Shown one piece after another: positions 38,726-47,014 of a stretch of DNA of 64,000 nucleotides. Below the pieces are notes generated by a model. The model did not search any database. It was not told the DNA's origin and saw only the letters and a list, made by a program, of their open reading frames with translations. Origin of the DNA: Sphingomonas sp. 28-63-12 (lineage in GTDB: Bacteria > Pseudomonadota > Alphaproteobacteria > Sphingomonadales > Sphingomonadaceae). The translations under genes and the position numbers were made by a program. Position 1 is the first letter of the stretch, and the number at the start of each line of letters is the position of its first letter. The stretch lies in contig NCGD01000002.1 in the NCBI GenBank assembly GCA_002281535.1, positions 178,762-242,761 on the forward strand, given 5' to 3'.

Positions 38726-38832
38726 GCCATCATTGTGCCACACTCACACCGGATTTTAAACGCTTGCTCGGGGCAAAGCGATCGACTTCTCGTTGGCGAC
38801 GGATCAAAAAGTCGCGATCAAGGGTACAGAAC

Positions 38833-40608
38833 ATGGGTACGGATATGGCGCAAATCGATAAGATCGCGGCGGATACACCGCCCTATGCGCATGTCCCAAC
38901 GGCGACCTATGATGATTTGCCACGGCGTTTCGCCGATTTCGAGACACTCGGCGAAGCGCTTGATTATGCCGCTGCGGGCAAGCGCGGGCTGAATTTTCAC
39001 GATGCACGCGGCAGTTTGTCGCGCCCCTACCCCTTTGCCGAACTGCGCACCGATGCCATTGACACCGCACTTCGCCTGATGGCGATCGGCGTGAAGCCGC
39101 TCGACCGGATCGCGATGGTCGCCGAAACTGGACCAGAATTTGCCGCCCTGTTCTTCGGCGTGGTCTATGCCGGTGCATGGCCTGTACCCCTGCCCTTGCC
39201 GACGTCGTTCGGCGGCCGCGACGCCTATATCGAGCAGATTCGTGTCCAGCTCGGCAGCTGCGATCCATCGATGCTGATCTATCCGCCCGAGCTAGCCGAC
39301 ATGGCAGGCGAAGCCGCCCGGCTCGCCAATGTTGCGGGCATGGACTGGGCCGATCTCGGCAATCGTCCTGCGCCGGCGGCACCTTTGCCTCAGGCGAAGC
39401 CAGACGATATAGGCTATCTGCAATATTCTAGCGGCTCGACGCGGTTTCCGCATGGCGTCGCCGTCACCCACCGGGCGCTGCTCAATAATCTTGCCGCACA
39501 CAGCCATGGCATGGACCTGATCGCAAGCGATCGCTGCGTCTCTTGGCTGCCTTGGTATCACGACATGGGCCTGGTCGGTTGTTTCCTGTCCCCTGTCGCC
39601 AACCAGCTGTCTGTCGATTATTTGAAGACGGAGGATTTCGCGCGGCGTCCGCTCGCATGGCTAGATCTCATCACTCGCAACATGGGAACAACCGTAAGCT
39701 ATTCGCCAACGTTCGGCTATGATATCTGCGCCCGGCGCATGTCGAGCCAGACTAAGGCATCGGGTCGGTTCGATCTATCGCGCTGGCGGATTGCCGGCAA
39801 TGGCGCCGACATGATCCGCCCGGACGTGATGCAGGGCTTTGTCGATGCCTTCGAAGGCGCCGGATTCACGGCCAACGCGTTCCTGCCAAGCTATGGCCTC
39901 GCCGAGGCGACCCTGGCGGTCTCGATCATGCCGCCGGGTGAGGGCATTCGCGTCGAGCTGGTCGAAGAAACCCAGCTGTCGGGCGTTGCCTCGGGGCAGG
40001 ATCGCCCTCAGCGTTTTCGCGCGATCGTCAATTGCGGCAAACCGGTGCGCGACATGATGGTCGAAGTCCGCGAAGAAGACGGCACGCCGCTGCCCGAACG
40101 GGCGATCGGCAAGATTTGGTGCAAGGGGCCGTCGATCATGGACGGCTATTTCCGCGATCCTGACTCTACCGCTGCCTGCCTCGTCGATGGCTGGCTCGAC
40201 ACAGGGGACATGGGCTATCTGTCTGACGGCTATGTCTATATTGTCGGTCGCGCCAAGGACATGATCATCGTCAATGGTAAGAACCATTGGCCGCAGGATA
40301 TCGAATGGGCGGTGGAGCAACTGCCCGGGTTCAAGGCTGGCGATATCGCTGCCTTTGCCATCACTACGCCGGGCGGCGAAGAGACCCCCGCGGTGCTCGT
40401 GCAGTGCCGGAGTTCGGACGAGAAGGAGCGAATTCGCCTGCGCGAAGCCATCCGCGAAAAGGTCCGCTCGGTCACCGGCATGAACTGCGTGATCGAATTG
40501 ATCCCGCCGCGTACCCTTCCCCGCACCAGCTCGGGCAAGTTGAGCCGCGCCAAGGCGCGCAACCTTTATCTGAGCGGTGATATCAAGCCCTATGCGATTG
40601 CCGCATAG
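38833..40608 (+). CDS. Fatty-acyl-AMP ligase (FAAL type)
   Basis: ANL-superfamily adenylating enzyme of 591 residues. The P-loop-like YSSGSTRFPHGVAVTHR (about 197-213) has Arg where acyl-CoA synthetases have Gly, and WLPWYHDMGLVG follows; both are typical of FAALs, which make acyl-adenylates for transfer to carrier proteins. The later motifs GLAEATLAVS, DTGDMGY, GRAKDMIIVNGKN and SSGKLSRAKAR complete the fold. I chose ATG 38833 (AAGGG upstream); ATG 38845 is possible. No polyketide synthase or carrier protein is adjacent, so its partner is unknown. Confidence 0.88.
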   Translation: MGTDMAQIDKIAADTPPYAHVPTATYDDLPRRFADFETLGEALDYAAAGKRGLNFHDARGSLSRPYPFAELRTDAIDTALRLMAIGVKPLDRIAMVAETGPEFAALFFGVVYAGAWPVPLPLPTSFGGRDAYIEQIRVQLGSCDPSMLIYPPELADMAGEAARLANVAGMDWADLGNRPAPAAPLPQAKPDDIGYLQYSSGSTRFPHGVAVTHRALLNNLAAHSHGMDLIASDRCVSWLPWYHDMGLVGCFLSPVANQLSVDYLKTEDFARRPLAWLDLITRNMGTTVSYSPTFGYDICARRMSSQTKASGRFDLSRWRIAGNGADMIRPDVMQGFVDAFEGAGFTANAFLPSYGLAEATLAVSIMPPGEGIRVELVEETQLSGVASGQDRPQRFRAIVNCGKPVRDMMVEVREEDGTPLPERAIGKIWCKGPSIMDGYFRDPDSTAACLVDGWLDTGDMGYLSDGYVYIVGRAKDMIIVNGKNHWPQDIEWAVEQLPGFKAGDIAAFAITTPGGEETPAVLVQCRSSDEKERIRLREAIREKVRSVTGMNCVIELIPPRTLPRTSSGKLSRAKARNLYLSGDIKPYAIAA

Positions 40609-40678
40609 CGCCGCAAAATGCTTCAGATCTAGCATTGCTCTAACCATCCGCTAACCAACGGCGGTGTAGAGTATCGGT

Positions 40679-43039
40679 GTGACAATCCAAATTGCCTCGC
40701 AATTCGCACAGCCGAAGATCGATGCTTGCGCATTGCTGGGCCTCTATGACCCGGCTGATTCGACCGATTGGGGCCCAATCCGCGCTGCCCAGCTACATGC
40801 CGGACGCCAACTTGCGCTGTTTATGCTCGCCGCCAATGTGGTCGGTGCTGCGATGGTCATCCTGCTGACGGTGGATTTGATCCCGGCCTGGGCGCGGCTA
40901 AGCTGGGGTGCCGCTGTGGCGGCAATCAGCGTCTCAATCGCCTTTCGCCGTCTCAGTTCCACGCATCGCAATGCATCCATCGCACCGATTGAAGCCGTCC
41001 GAGATACGGTATTGGAGGGGATCGCACTCGGCGTAGTCTGGGCAGTGCCACCCATTGCGCTTTGCACCCATGCGGATATGGGCGACGCGCTCGGCATGTG
41101 GATCATCCTATCGGTTCTGATGACGGCATCATCGGTAGCAATGGCGGCGCTGCCGCTGGCCACGATCAGTTTCCTCGCCATTTTGGGTGGTTCGATCAGT
41201 GTCGCGTTGGCGATGGTCGTCGGGGCATTGCCGGCGGCGGCGACATCGTTATTCACCATATTGCTGATGATTGGCTGTTTTGGCCGAGCCAAGGCGCTTG
41301 TTATAATCCGGGCGAATGAGATCGCCTTGGCCGAGCGCGACGAAACCGTCAGCCTGTTACTCAACGATGAGGAAGACCGGAGCGCCGACTGGCTATGGGA
41401 AATCGACGCAGCGCGCCGCATTGTGCGCGCCTCGCCACGTTTTGCCTATGCCGTCGGGCTTGATCCGATCGCCATCAACAAAATGCCGTTCCTGCAGGTC
41501 TTAGCAGGATCGGCATGGGAAACCGGTAAATTCTCCGCTGGCCTGCGAACGCTCGCCGACAAACTCAAAAGCCGCGAAGCCTTTCGCGAGCTGGTGCTCC
41601 CGGTACAAATCAATGGCGTCGATCGCTGGTGGGAAATGGCCGCGACCCCCCGTACCGACGATACGGGTAATTTTATCGGCTTTCGCGGGGTCGGGTCGGA
41701 CATTACTGATGCCCGGGCATCGGCCGACAAGATCAATCGTATGGCGCGCTTCGATATTCTAACAGGCCTCGCCAACAGGTTGCTCCTGACCGAGACCTTG
41801 TCGCGCGCCATGGCGGATGCCGAAAAATGGAATGCGCGCTGCGCGTTCATGATGATTGATCTCGACCGCTTTAAGGCAGTCAATGACACGCTTGGCCATC
41901 CGGTGGGCGATCGAATGCTGGTAATGGTGGCGGAGCGACTGCGCGGCCTGATCGGCGAACGCGACATCGTCGGGCGGCTCGGCGGGGATGAATTCGCGAT
42001 TGTGATCAGCGATGCCAGCGACACCGAGCAGGTCGTGCGCCTCGCGGAATCGATCATCGCAGCGATCTCCAAGCCTTACGACATCGACCAGAACACTCTG
42101 CACATAGGCGCCAGCCTTGGCATCGCTATCGGTCCGCGTGACGGCCGGACCACCGAAATGCTGATCAGATCTGCCGACCTGGCACTTTATCGGTCAAAGG
42201 ATGCCGGCGGCAACACCTGCCACATCTACGAACCGCAGCTCCATATCGTCGCCGAAGAACGGCGCGTGCTGGAAATGGCGTTGCGCAAGGCGCTGACCAA
42301 TGGCGAGCTCCACCTCAATTATCAGCCAGTCGTCAATGCCGCGACCGGCGCGCTCACGGGCTTCGAAGCCCTGCTGCGCTGGACGCACCCGGAGCTAGGC
42401 AATGTCTCGCCGGTCAAGTTCATTCCGCTAGCCGAGGATACCCGAATGATTGGCCCGATCGGCGAATGGGTCTTGCGCACTGCCTGTGACGAGGCGGCGG
42501 GCTGGGCCACTCCCGTACGCGTTGCCGTCAACGTCTCGCCCGAGCAACTTAATTCACCCAGCTTTGTTAACGTCGTCGCCTCCGCGCTCGCCAATAGCGG
42601 TTTGGCGCCTGACCGGCTGGAGCTTGAAGTAACTGAGAGTGTATTCATGCGTGAGGGATCAGGCGCCATCAAGGTGCTCGAGCGCATTCTCGATCTCGGC
42701 GTAAAGCTCTCGCTTGATGATTTCGGGACGGGCTATTCCTCACTTGGCTATCTCAGTCGCACACGGTTTTCGTCGATTAAGATCGATCGCAGTTTCGTGC
42801 AGGGCGCATCCAAAAAGGTGCCGGAAGCAATTGCGATCATCCGCGCGGTGGTCGCGCTCGCGCAATCTCTCGGGATGGCGACGACGGCCGAGGGGGTAGA
42901 AACTGAAGAGGAACACAGCATGGTCTATGAACTAGGCTGCACCAAGGTGCAGGGCTATTATTTCGGCCGCCCGCTTCCAGTGGAAGAAGCCCGTGCGGTC
43001 GTGCTACGCGCCGCCGGGCGGGCATCCGCAGTCGCCTGA
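40679..43039 (+). CDS. Membrane GGDEF-EAL cyclic-di-GMP protein
   Basis: A 786-residue protein starting with GTG. About 40-210 holds several membrane helices, followed by a PAS-like domain (about 230-350, ADWLWEIDAARRIVRASPRF). The GGDEF domain has an intact RLGGDEFAIV at about 432-441. The EAL domain has GFEALLRW near 560, ELEVTESVF and DDFGTGYSSLGYLS, so both diguanylate cyclase and phosphodiesterase catalytic residues appear present. The inhibitory I-site Arg (RxxD) before GGDEF is replaced (GERD). It follows the acyl-AMP ligase by 70 bases. Confidence 0.93.
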   Translation: MTIQIASQFAQPKIDACALLGLYDPADSTDWGPIRAAQLHAGRQLALFMLAANVVGAAMVILLTVDLIPAWARLSWGAAVAAISVSIAFRRLSSTHRNASIAPIEAVRDTVLEGIALGVVWAVPPIALCTHADMGDALGMWIILSVLMTASSVAMAALPLATISFLAILGGSISVALAMVVGALPAAATSLFTILLMIGCFGRAKALVIIRANEIALAERDETVSLLLNDEEDRSADWLWEIDAARRIVRASPRFAYAVGLDPIAINKMPFLQVLAGSAWETGKFSAGLRTLADKLKSREAFRELVLPVQINGVDRWWEMAATPRTDDTGNFIGFRGVGSDITDARASADKINRMARFDILTGLANRLLLTETLSRAMADAEKWNARCAFMMIDLDRFKAVNDTLGHPVGDRMLVMVAERLRGLIGERDIVGRLGGDEFAIVISDASDTEQVVRLAESIIAAISKPYDIDQNTLHIGASLGIAIGPRDGRTTEMLIRSADLALYRSKDAGGNTCHIYEPQLHIVAEERRVLEMALRKALTNGELHLNYQPVVNAATGALTGFEALLRWTHPELGNVSPVKFIPLAEDTRMIGPIGEWVLRTACDEAAGWATPVRVAVNVSPEQLNSPSFVNVVASALANSGLAPDRLELEVTESVFMREGSGAIKVLERILDLGVKLSLDDFGTGYSSLGYLSRTRFSSIKIDRSFVQGASKKVPEAIAIIRAVVALAQSLGMATTAEGVETEEEHSMVYELGCTKVQGYYFGRPLPVEEARAVVLRAAGRASAVA

Positions 43040-43101
43040 CCTCGTCGCCGAAGAGCGATCTTGCGTCGCCCGCATGGCGGGGCTAAAGGCTTGTGCCGCA
43101 C

Positions 43102-43178
43102 AGGGGTGTAGCTCAGCTGGTTAGAGCGTCGGTCTCCAAAACCGAAGGCCCTCGGTTCGAGTCCGAGCTCCCCTGCCA
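43102..43178 (+). tRNA. tRNA-Trp (CCA)
   Basis: A 77-base cloverleaf including the encoded CCA. D stem is GCTC/GAGC, anticodon stem TCGGT/ACCGA with loop CTCCAAA (anticodon CCA, Trp), T arm CTCGG-TTCGAGT-CCGAG. The acceptor stem AGGGGTG/CTCCCCT has a T-T mismatch at pair 6-67. tRNA-Trp upstream of secE-nusG is the ancestral bacterial arrangement. Confidence 0.95.
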
Positions 43179-43198
43179 AATGCCGCCTTCCCGATCCG

Positions 43199-44818
43199 CT
43201 ACTGCGCCCCGCCGAGCAAGGCCTCAATCGCCGCGAGCAGCGCTGCGGTCGCAAACGGCTTGCGGATGATGGCCACGCCGTCGCCGGTCAGCACATCGAG
43301 CCGCGCGGAATCGGCAAAGCCCGTCGCGATCAGCACCGGGCGACCGGGATGCGCCGCGCGCAATTGCGCCGCCACATCGGCACCGTTCATCGCCGGCATG
43401 GCAAAATCGACGATCACCAGATCATAAGCATCCTCGATCGCGCTCGCCAGCCCGGAGGGACCGTCATGCGCCGTCCGCACAGTGGCGCCGAGCGCGGTCA
43501 GCGAATCCGCGACGACGTTCAGAACGTCCGGATCGTCATCGATCACCAGGATATGGCGCCCGTCGAGCGGCGACGCCGGGCTGTCCGCGCTGCCGGGATC
43601 ATTGTCCGGCCCCGTCTCGATCGCGGCCGCCGCGCGCTGGAGGATGAGCCTGACGGTGGTGCCCGCCCCCGGCGCTGTATCGATCTCGACCAGGCCGCCG
43701 GCCTGCGAGACGACGCCGAACACCATGCTGAGGCCAAGCCCGGTGCCCTTGCCGACGCCCTTGGTGCTGAAAAACGGCTCGAAAGCCCGTGCCGCCACCT
43801 CGGGCGTCATCCCCATGCCCTCGTCCCGCACCTCGATCATCACATAATCGCCCGGCGGCAACGCGCGATCGGCGCTGGCGAGCGCCGGGCCACAGCGAAT
43901 GCTGACCGTCCCGCCATCCGGCATGGCATCGCGGGCGTTGATGGTGAGATTGAGCAAGGCCAGTTCCAGCTGCGCGCGATCCGCGACCACGGCGAGCGCC
44001 GGATCGGGCACCGGCATATCGAGCCGCACCAGCGGGCCGATCGACTTGTCGATCAGGAGGCGCGTTTCGGCAAAGACCGGCGCCAGGGCAAAGCGGGTGA
44101 TCTCCATCGTCTGCACGCGCGAAAAGGCCAGCAGCTGCCCGGTCAGCTTCCTGCCGCGATCCACGGCCTGGCGCGCATTGCGCCCCCAGCGCGCGATCGC
44201 CCCTTCGGCACCGGCCTTTTTCTCGATCAGCTCGATATTGCCGGCAATCGCCTGGAGGAGATTGTTGAAATCATGCGCGATACCGCCGGTAAGCTGGCCA
44301 AGTGCATCAAGCTTCTGTGCCTGCAGCAACGCCTGTTCGGCCTGTTCGCGGTGGCGGACCTGGGCCTGGATTTCAGCGATGGCGGCATCGCGCGCGCGAA
44401 TGGCCCGCGCCAGATCGGCATTGGCGGCAGCCAGTGTGGCCGTGGACGGCACCGCCACCGCCCTGGGGATCAGCGGCCACAGCGCGATTGCTGTTGCCAC
44501 GGAGATGATCGCGGTGACCACCTTGATCGCGGCCTCCGCCCCATAATTGCCGTGCCACAAGGTCCAGATCGACATCAGATGGGTACAGCCGCACGCCAGG
44601 ATAAACGCCGCGAACAGCCCCACGATCCAGCTATAGCGCACATCGTTGCGCTGCCGGATCAGCGTGACCAAAGCGACGGGAATCGAGAAATAGGCAAGCG
44701 CGATCAGCGCGTCGGCCACCACATGCGCCCAGATCAGCCCGGGCTGCCATAACAGGCAATAACCATGCGGGGCATAGCTGCCGTCGAAAAATGCCCGCGT
44801 CAGGTCAACCGTGGCCAT
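43199..44818 (-). CDS. Hybrid histidine kinase with ethylene-receptor-like sensor domain
   Basis: A 539-residue hybrid kinase from the ATG at 44818 (GGGGAGA upstream). Residues about 30-120 form three membrane helices whose sequence follows the plant ETR1 ethylene-binding domain: D36, Y43, P47, I73, C76 and H80 match ETR1 D25, Y32, P36, I62, C65 and H69 with identical spacing. A coiled coil (about 130-168) leads to the H box GGIAHDFNN (H182) and an ATPase domain (NARDAMP; DEGMGM; GTGLGL). A receiver domain follows, with phospho-acceptor Asp near 471 (VIVDFAMP). There is no GAF domain. It is convergent with tRNA-Trp and divergent from secE. Ligand is inferred, not shown. Confidence 0.9.
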   Translation of the reverse strand: MATVDLTRAFFDGSYAPHGYCLLWQPGLIWAHVVADALIALAYFSIPVALVTLIRQRNDVRYSWIVGLFAAFILACGCTHLMSIWTLWHGNYGAEAAIKVVTAIISVATAIALWPLIPRAVAVPSTATLAAANADLARAIRARDAAIAEIQAQVRHREQAEQALLQAQKLDALGQLTGGIAHDFNNLLQAIAGNIELIEKKAGAEGAIARWGRNARQAVDRGRKLTGQLLAFSRVQTMEITRFALAPVFAETRLLIDKSIGPLVRLDMPVPDPALAVVADRAQLELALLNLTINARDAMPDGGTVSIRCGPALASADRALPPGDYVMIEVRDEGMGMTPEVAARAFEPFFSTKGVGKGTGLGLSMVFGVVSQAGGLVEIDTAPGAGTTVRLILQRAAAAIETGPDNDPGSADSPASPLDGRHILVIDDDPDVLNVVADSLTALGATVRTAHDGPSGLASAIEDAYDLVIVDFAMPAMNGADVAAQLRAAHPGRPVLIATGFADSARLDVLTGDGVAIIRKPFATAALLAAIEALLGGAQ

Positions 44819-45054
44819 TGCTGTGTTCTCCCCGAGAATGTCCGTCATAAACGCGCATCGCGCGATAAAGAAACGGCCAAAACCACAGCGCCAGGCCCAG
44901 CACGGCCCCCATGCTTGCGCCCGGCATGGAAGGGCGTTATGGCAACGCTCTAATCCGAAATCGGGATTGATCATCGTCCGTGCCCCTTGCGGGACCGGGC
45001 GGCGAAACTATGTCCCGGTTTTGGGTCCGGACTTTGGTGGATCAAGGACAGCAC

Positions 45055-45252
45055 GTGGCAAAGACGACCCCTCTCGAATTCATCCGTCAGGTGCAAACCG
45101 AAACCAAGAAGGTCGTTTGGCCCACGCGCCGCGAAACGATCATGACGGGGGTGATGGTGATGGTGATGACGCTGATGCTCGGCGTTTTCTTCTTCACGAT
45201 CGATTCGATCTTCGAGGCGATCGTGAAGCTGCTGCTGTCGTTCGCAAAATAA
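45055..45252 (+). CDS. secE: Preprotein translocase subunit SecE
   Basis: Essential small subunit of SecYEG, 65 residues. The GTG at 45055 has AGGA about 6 bases upstream and gives the standard short form beginning with AKTTPLEFIRQVQTE. The conserved cytoplasmic motif KKVVWPTRRET precedes a single C-terminal membrane helix. A longer in-frame reading to 44980 lacks family similarity. nusG follows after 26 bases. Confidence 0.95.
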   Translation: MAKTTPLEFIRQVQTETKKVVWPTRRETIMTGVMVMVMTLMLGVFFFTIDSIFEAIVKLLLSFAK

Positions 45253-45278
45253 GCGTGGAAGCAAGGACGTAAGAACGC

Positions 45279-45818
45279 ATGGCACGCTGGTACATTATTC
45301 ACGCTTATTCGGGTTTTGAGGGCAAGGTCCGCGATTCGATCCTGTCGGAAGCGACCCGCATGGGCCTCGACCGGCTGGTCGAGGCGGTCGAAGTGCCGAC
45401 CGAGACCATCACCGAGGCGCGGCGCGGCAAGAAAATTCAGGTCGAGCGCAAATTCATGCCCGGCTATGTGCTCGCCAAGCTCGAAATGAACGACGACGTG
45501 TATCACCTGGTGAAGAACACGCCCAAGGTCACCGGCTTTCTGGGATCGATGGGCAAGCCCCAGCCGATCAGCGAGACCGAAGCGGCCCGGATGCTCTCCA
45601 CCAAGGAAGAAGCCGCCGCCGCCAACGTCAAGCAGCAGGTCAAGGTCGATTACGAGATCGGCGACGCCGTCAAGGTGCTCGACGGCCCGTTCGCGAGCTT
45701 CAACGGCACCGTGGAAGAACTCGATTTCGACAAGTCGAAGGTCAAGGTCTCGGTCAGCATCTTCGGCCGCGCGACCCCGGTGGAACTGGACTTCGAGCAA
45801 GTCGAACGCGTGAAATAA
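45279..45818 (+). CDS. nusG: Transcription termination/antitermination protein NusG
   Basis: RNA polymerase-associated elongation factor, 179 residues. The NGN domain begins MARWYIIHAYSGFEGKVRD and includes FMPGYVLAKLEM. The C-terminal KOW domain has GDAVKVLDGPFASFNGTVEELD. Co-transcribed with secE; the normally adjacent rplK is 5.5 kb away here. Confidence 0.97.
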   Translation: MARWYIIHAYSGFEGKVRDSILSEATRMGLDRLVEAVEVPTETITEARRGKKIQVERKFMPGYVLAKLEMNDDVYHLVKNTPKVTGFLGSMGKPQPISETEAARMLSTKEEAAAANVKQQVKVDYEIGDAVKVLDGPFASFNGTVEELDFDKSKVKVSVSIFGRATPVELDFEQVERVK

Positions 45819-45845
45819 CCGCGTCGCGGTGATTTCACGTCCGCA

Positions 45846-45868
45846 CAGGATTAGCGCAGCTAATCCTG
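45846..45868 (+). terminator. Perfect hairpin downstream of nusG
   Basis: CAGGATTAGC and GCTAATCCTG form a 10-bp perfect stem with a GCA loop, 28 bases after the nusG stop. No T-run follows, so Rho-independent termination is not assured; a 3'-end stabiliser is equally possible. Confidence 0.5.
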
Positions 45869-45920
45869 AGACGGCGTTCGACCGGCCGGCGGGTCGCGGC
45901 ACGCGATCCCGTCCGACGAA

Positions 45921-45943
45921 GACGCGGGATTTATTCCCGCGTC
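45921..45943. terminator. Second hairpin downstream of nusG
   Basis: GACGCGGGA and TCCCGCGTC form a 9-bp perfect stem with a TTTAT loop, within a larger outer inverted repeat. No T-run follows. Possible back-up terminator or boundary of the inserted island. Confidence 0.4.
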
Positions 45944-46149
45944 GCGACCCCGCGCCCTTGGCCTCCGCCACCAATTCCCTCACGGCCCGCACGCCGCGCA
46001 CCGGGAAACGAGCCACCCCCGCCAAAGACCAGCAATAGCGGCAACGGGCCGCGCGCCGACCCTAATGACCGCGACACCGCTAAAGCCTGAAGGCATGGAA
46101 TTCAGCATCAATTGGTGCTAGGATTGATGCCTTATCCGAAAGGCCGCCC

Positions 46150-46341
46150 ATGCGCACCACCATTGCCCTTGATGATGATCTCGTCAGCGCCGCGCAGCAT
46201 TATTCGGGCGTGAAGGAGAAATCGGCGCTGGTGCGCGAGGCGCTGACGGCGCTGATCGAGCGAGAGGCAGCGCGCAGGCTTGCCCGGCTGGGCGGCAGCG
46301 ATCCCGATGCCTCGGCAGGCCCCCGCAGCCGCCGCAGGTGA
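46150..46341 (+). CDS. VapB-type antitoxin
   Basis: A 63-residue protein: MRTTIALDDDLVSAAQHYSG is a ribbon-helix-helix-like DNA-binding start typical of the VapB family found with PIN toxins, followed by KEKSALVREALTALIEREAARRLARLGG. The basic C-terminus (GPRSRRR) would contact the toxin or be disordered. The stop lies 10 bases before the vapC GTG. Likely represses its own operon with VapC (family knowledge). Confidence 0.85.
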   Translation: MRTTIALDDDLVSAAQHYSGVKEKSALVREALTALIEREAARRLARLGGSDPDASAGPRSRRR

Positions 46342-46351
46342 GCCGGCGGGC

Positions 46352-46711
46352 GTGAGCAAGCTGCTGCTGGCCGATACCAGCGTCTGGATCGACCATTTGC
46401 GTCGGGGCGATGCCGAGCTGTCAAAGGCGCTGAACCAGGGGCGCGTGCTCGGCCATTCTATGGTGACCGGCGAAATCGCGATGGGCAGCCTGCGCGATCG
46501 TGCCCAGATTCTGGATGCGCTGCAGCGGCTGCCCCAGGCGGTACGCGCTACCGACGATGAAGTGATCGATCTGGTTGAGCGGCAAAGGCTGTTCAGCCTG
46601 GGGCTGGGCTTTATCGACGCGCATCTGCTGGCATCGGCGCTGCTGACGCCTGAGGCGATCCTCTGGACGCGCGATGCGCGATTGCGCGAGGTGGCGACAG
46701 AGTGCCGATAG
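46352..46711 (+). CDS. VapC-type PIN domain ribonuclease toxin
   Basis: A 119-residue PIN domain RNase. The metal-binding acidic residues are at LLADTSVWIDHL (Asp7 or so), VTGEIAMG (Glu), LGLGFIDAHLL (Asp) and LWTRDARL (Asp), in the right order. The start is the GTG at 46352, since the frame upstream overlaps vapB and is not PIN-like. VapC toxins usually cleave tRNA or rRNA; the target here is unknown. Confidence 0.88.
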   Translation: MSKLLLADTSVWIDHLRRGDAELSKALNQGRVLGHSMVTGEIAMGSLRDRAQILDALQRLPQAVRATDDEVIDLVERQRLFSLGLGFIDAHLLASALLTPEAILWTRDARLREVATECR

Positions 46712-47014
46712 CCGCCCGCCCGCTTGTTCAGGACCAGCCGGGCAGGAAGCGCCCCAATCTCCGTCGTTCGGCGCAGATTTTCGGTTTCCTGAAACCTGCC
46801 GCTCATTTGTCGCTTGCCGTGCTTCGACGAACGGCGACGTCTGGGACATACCCGTCATTCCCGCCAGTTCCGCCAAATGTCAGCTTCCGACACGAGCCGA
46901 CATTCGTACTTTCGGCTACCTTGGCTCATTGAACGAGCAAGACTGGCCGTTTTAAGACTGGCAGGTATCGGGAGACAACTTACACGCCGCAGCGCCAACC
47001 ATCTGCTAGTGTAG
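46712..47014. other. Gene-free, degenerate-looking stretch
   Basis: About 300 bases without a credible gene; base composition is less GC-rich than its surroundings. It contains one arm of a 27-base inverted repeat (46945-46971) whose other arm is at 48955-48981. No promoter is convincingly visible for the downstream gene. Confidence 0.5.
46945..46971 (+). repeat. Left copy of a 27-nt degenerate inverted repeat
   Basis: AGACTGGCAGGTATCGG (46955-46971) matches the reverse complement of 48955-48971 at 16 of 17 positions, and GGCCG just upstream extends the similarity outward. The outward extension argues for two copies of a dispersed repeat rather than exact transposon ends. Confidence 0.55.

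Larger units (their letters stand above)
45819..46149. other. Hairpin-rich intergenic region after nusG
   Basis: A 331-base stretch with no gene. It contains two near-perfect hairpins (45846-45868 and 45921-45943), the second nested inside an outer GGGTCGCG/CGCGACCC pair (45891-45898 with 45943-45950). The rest is GC-rich without recognisable features up to vapB. Confidence 0.7.
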
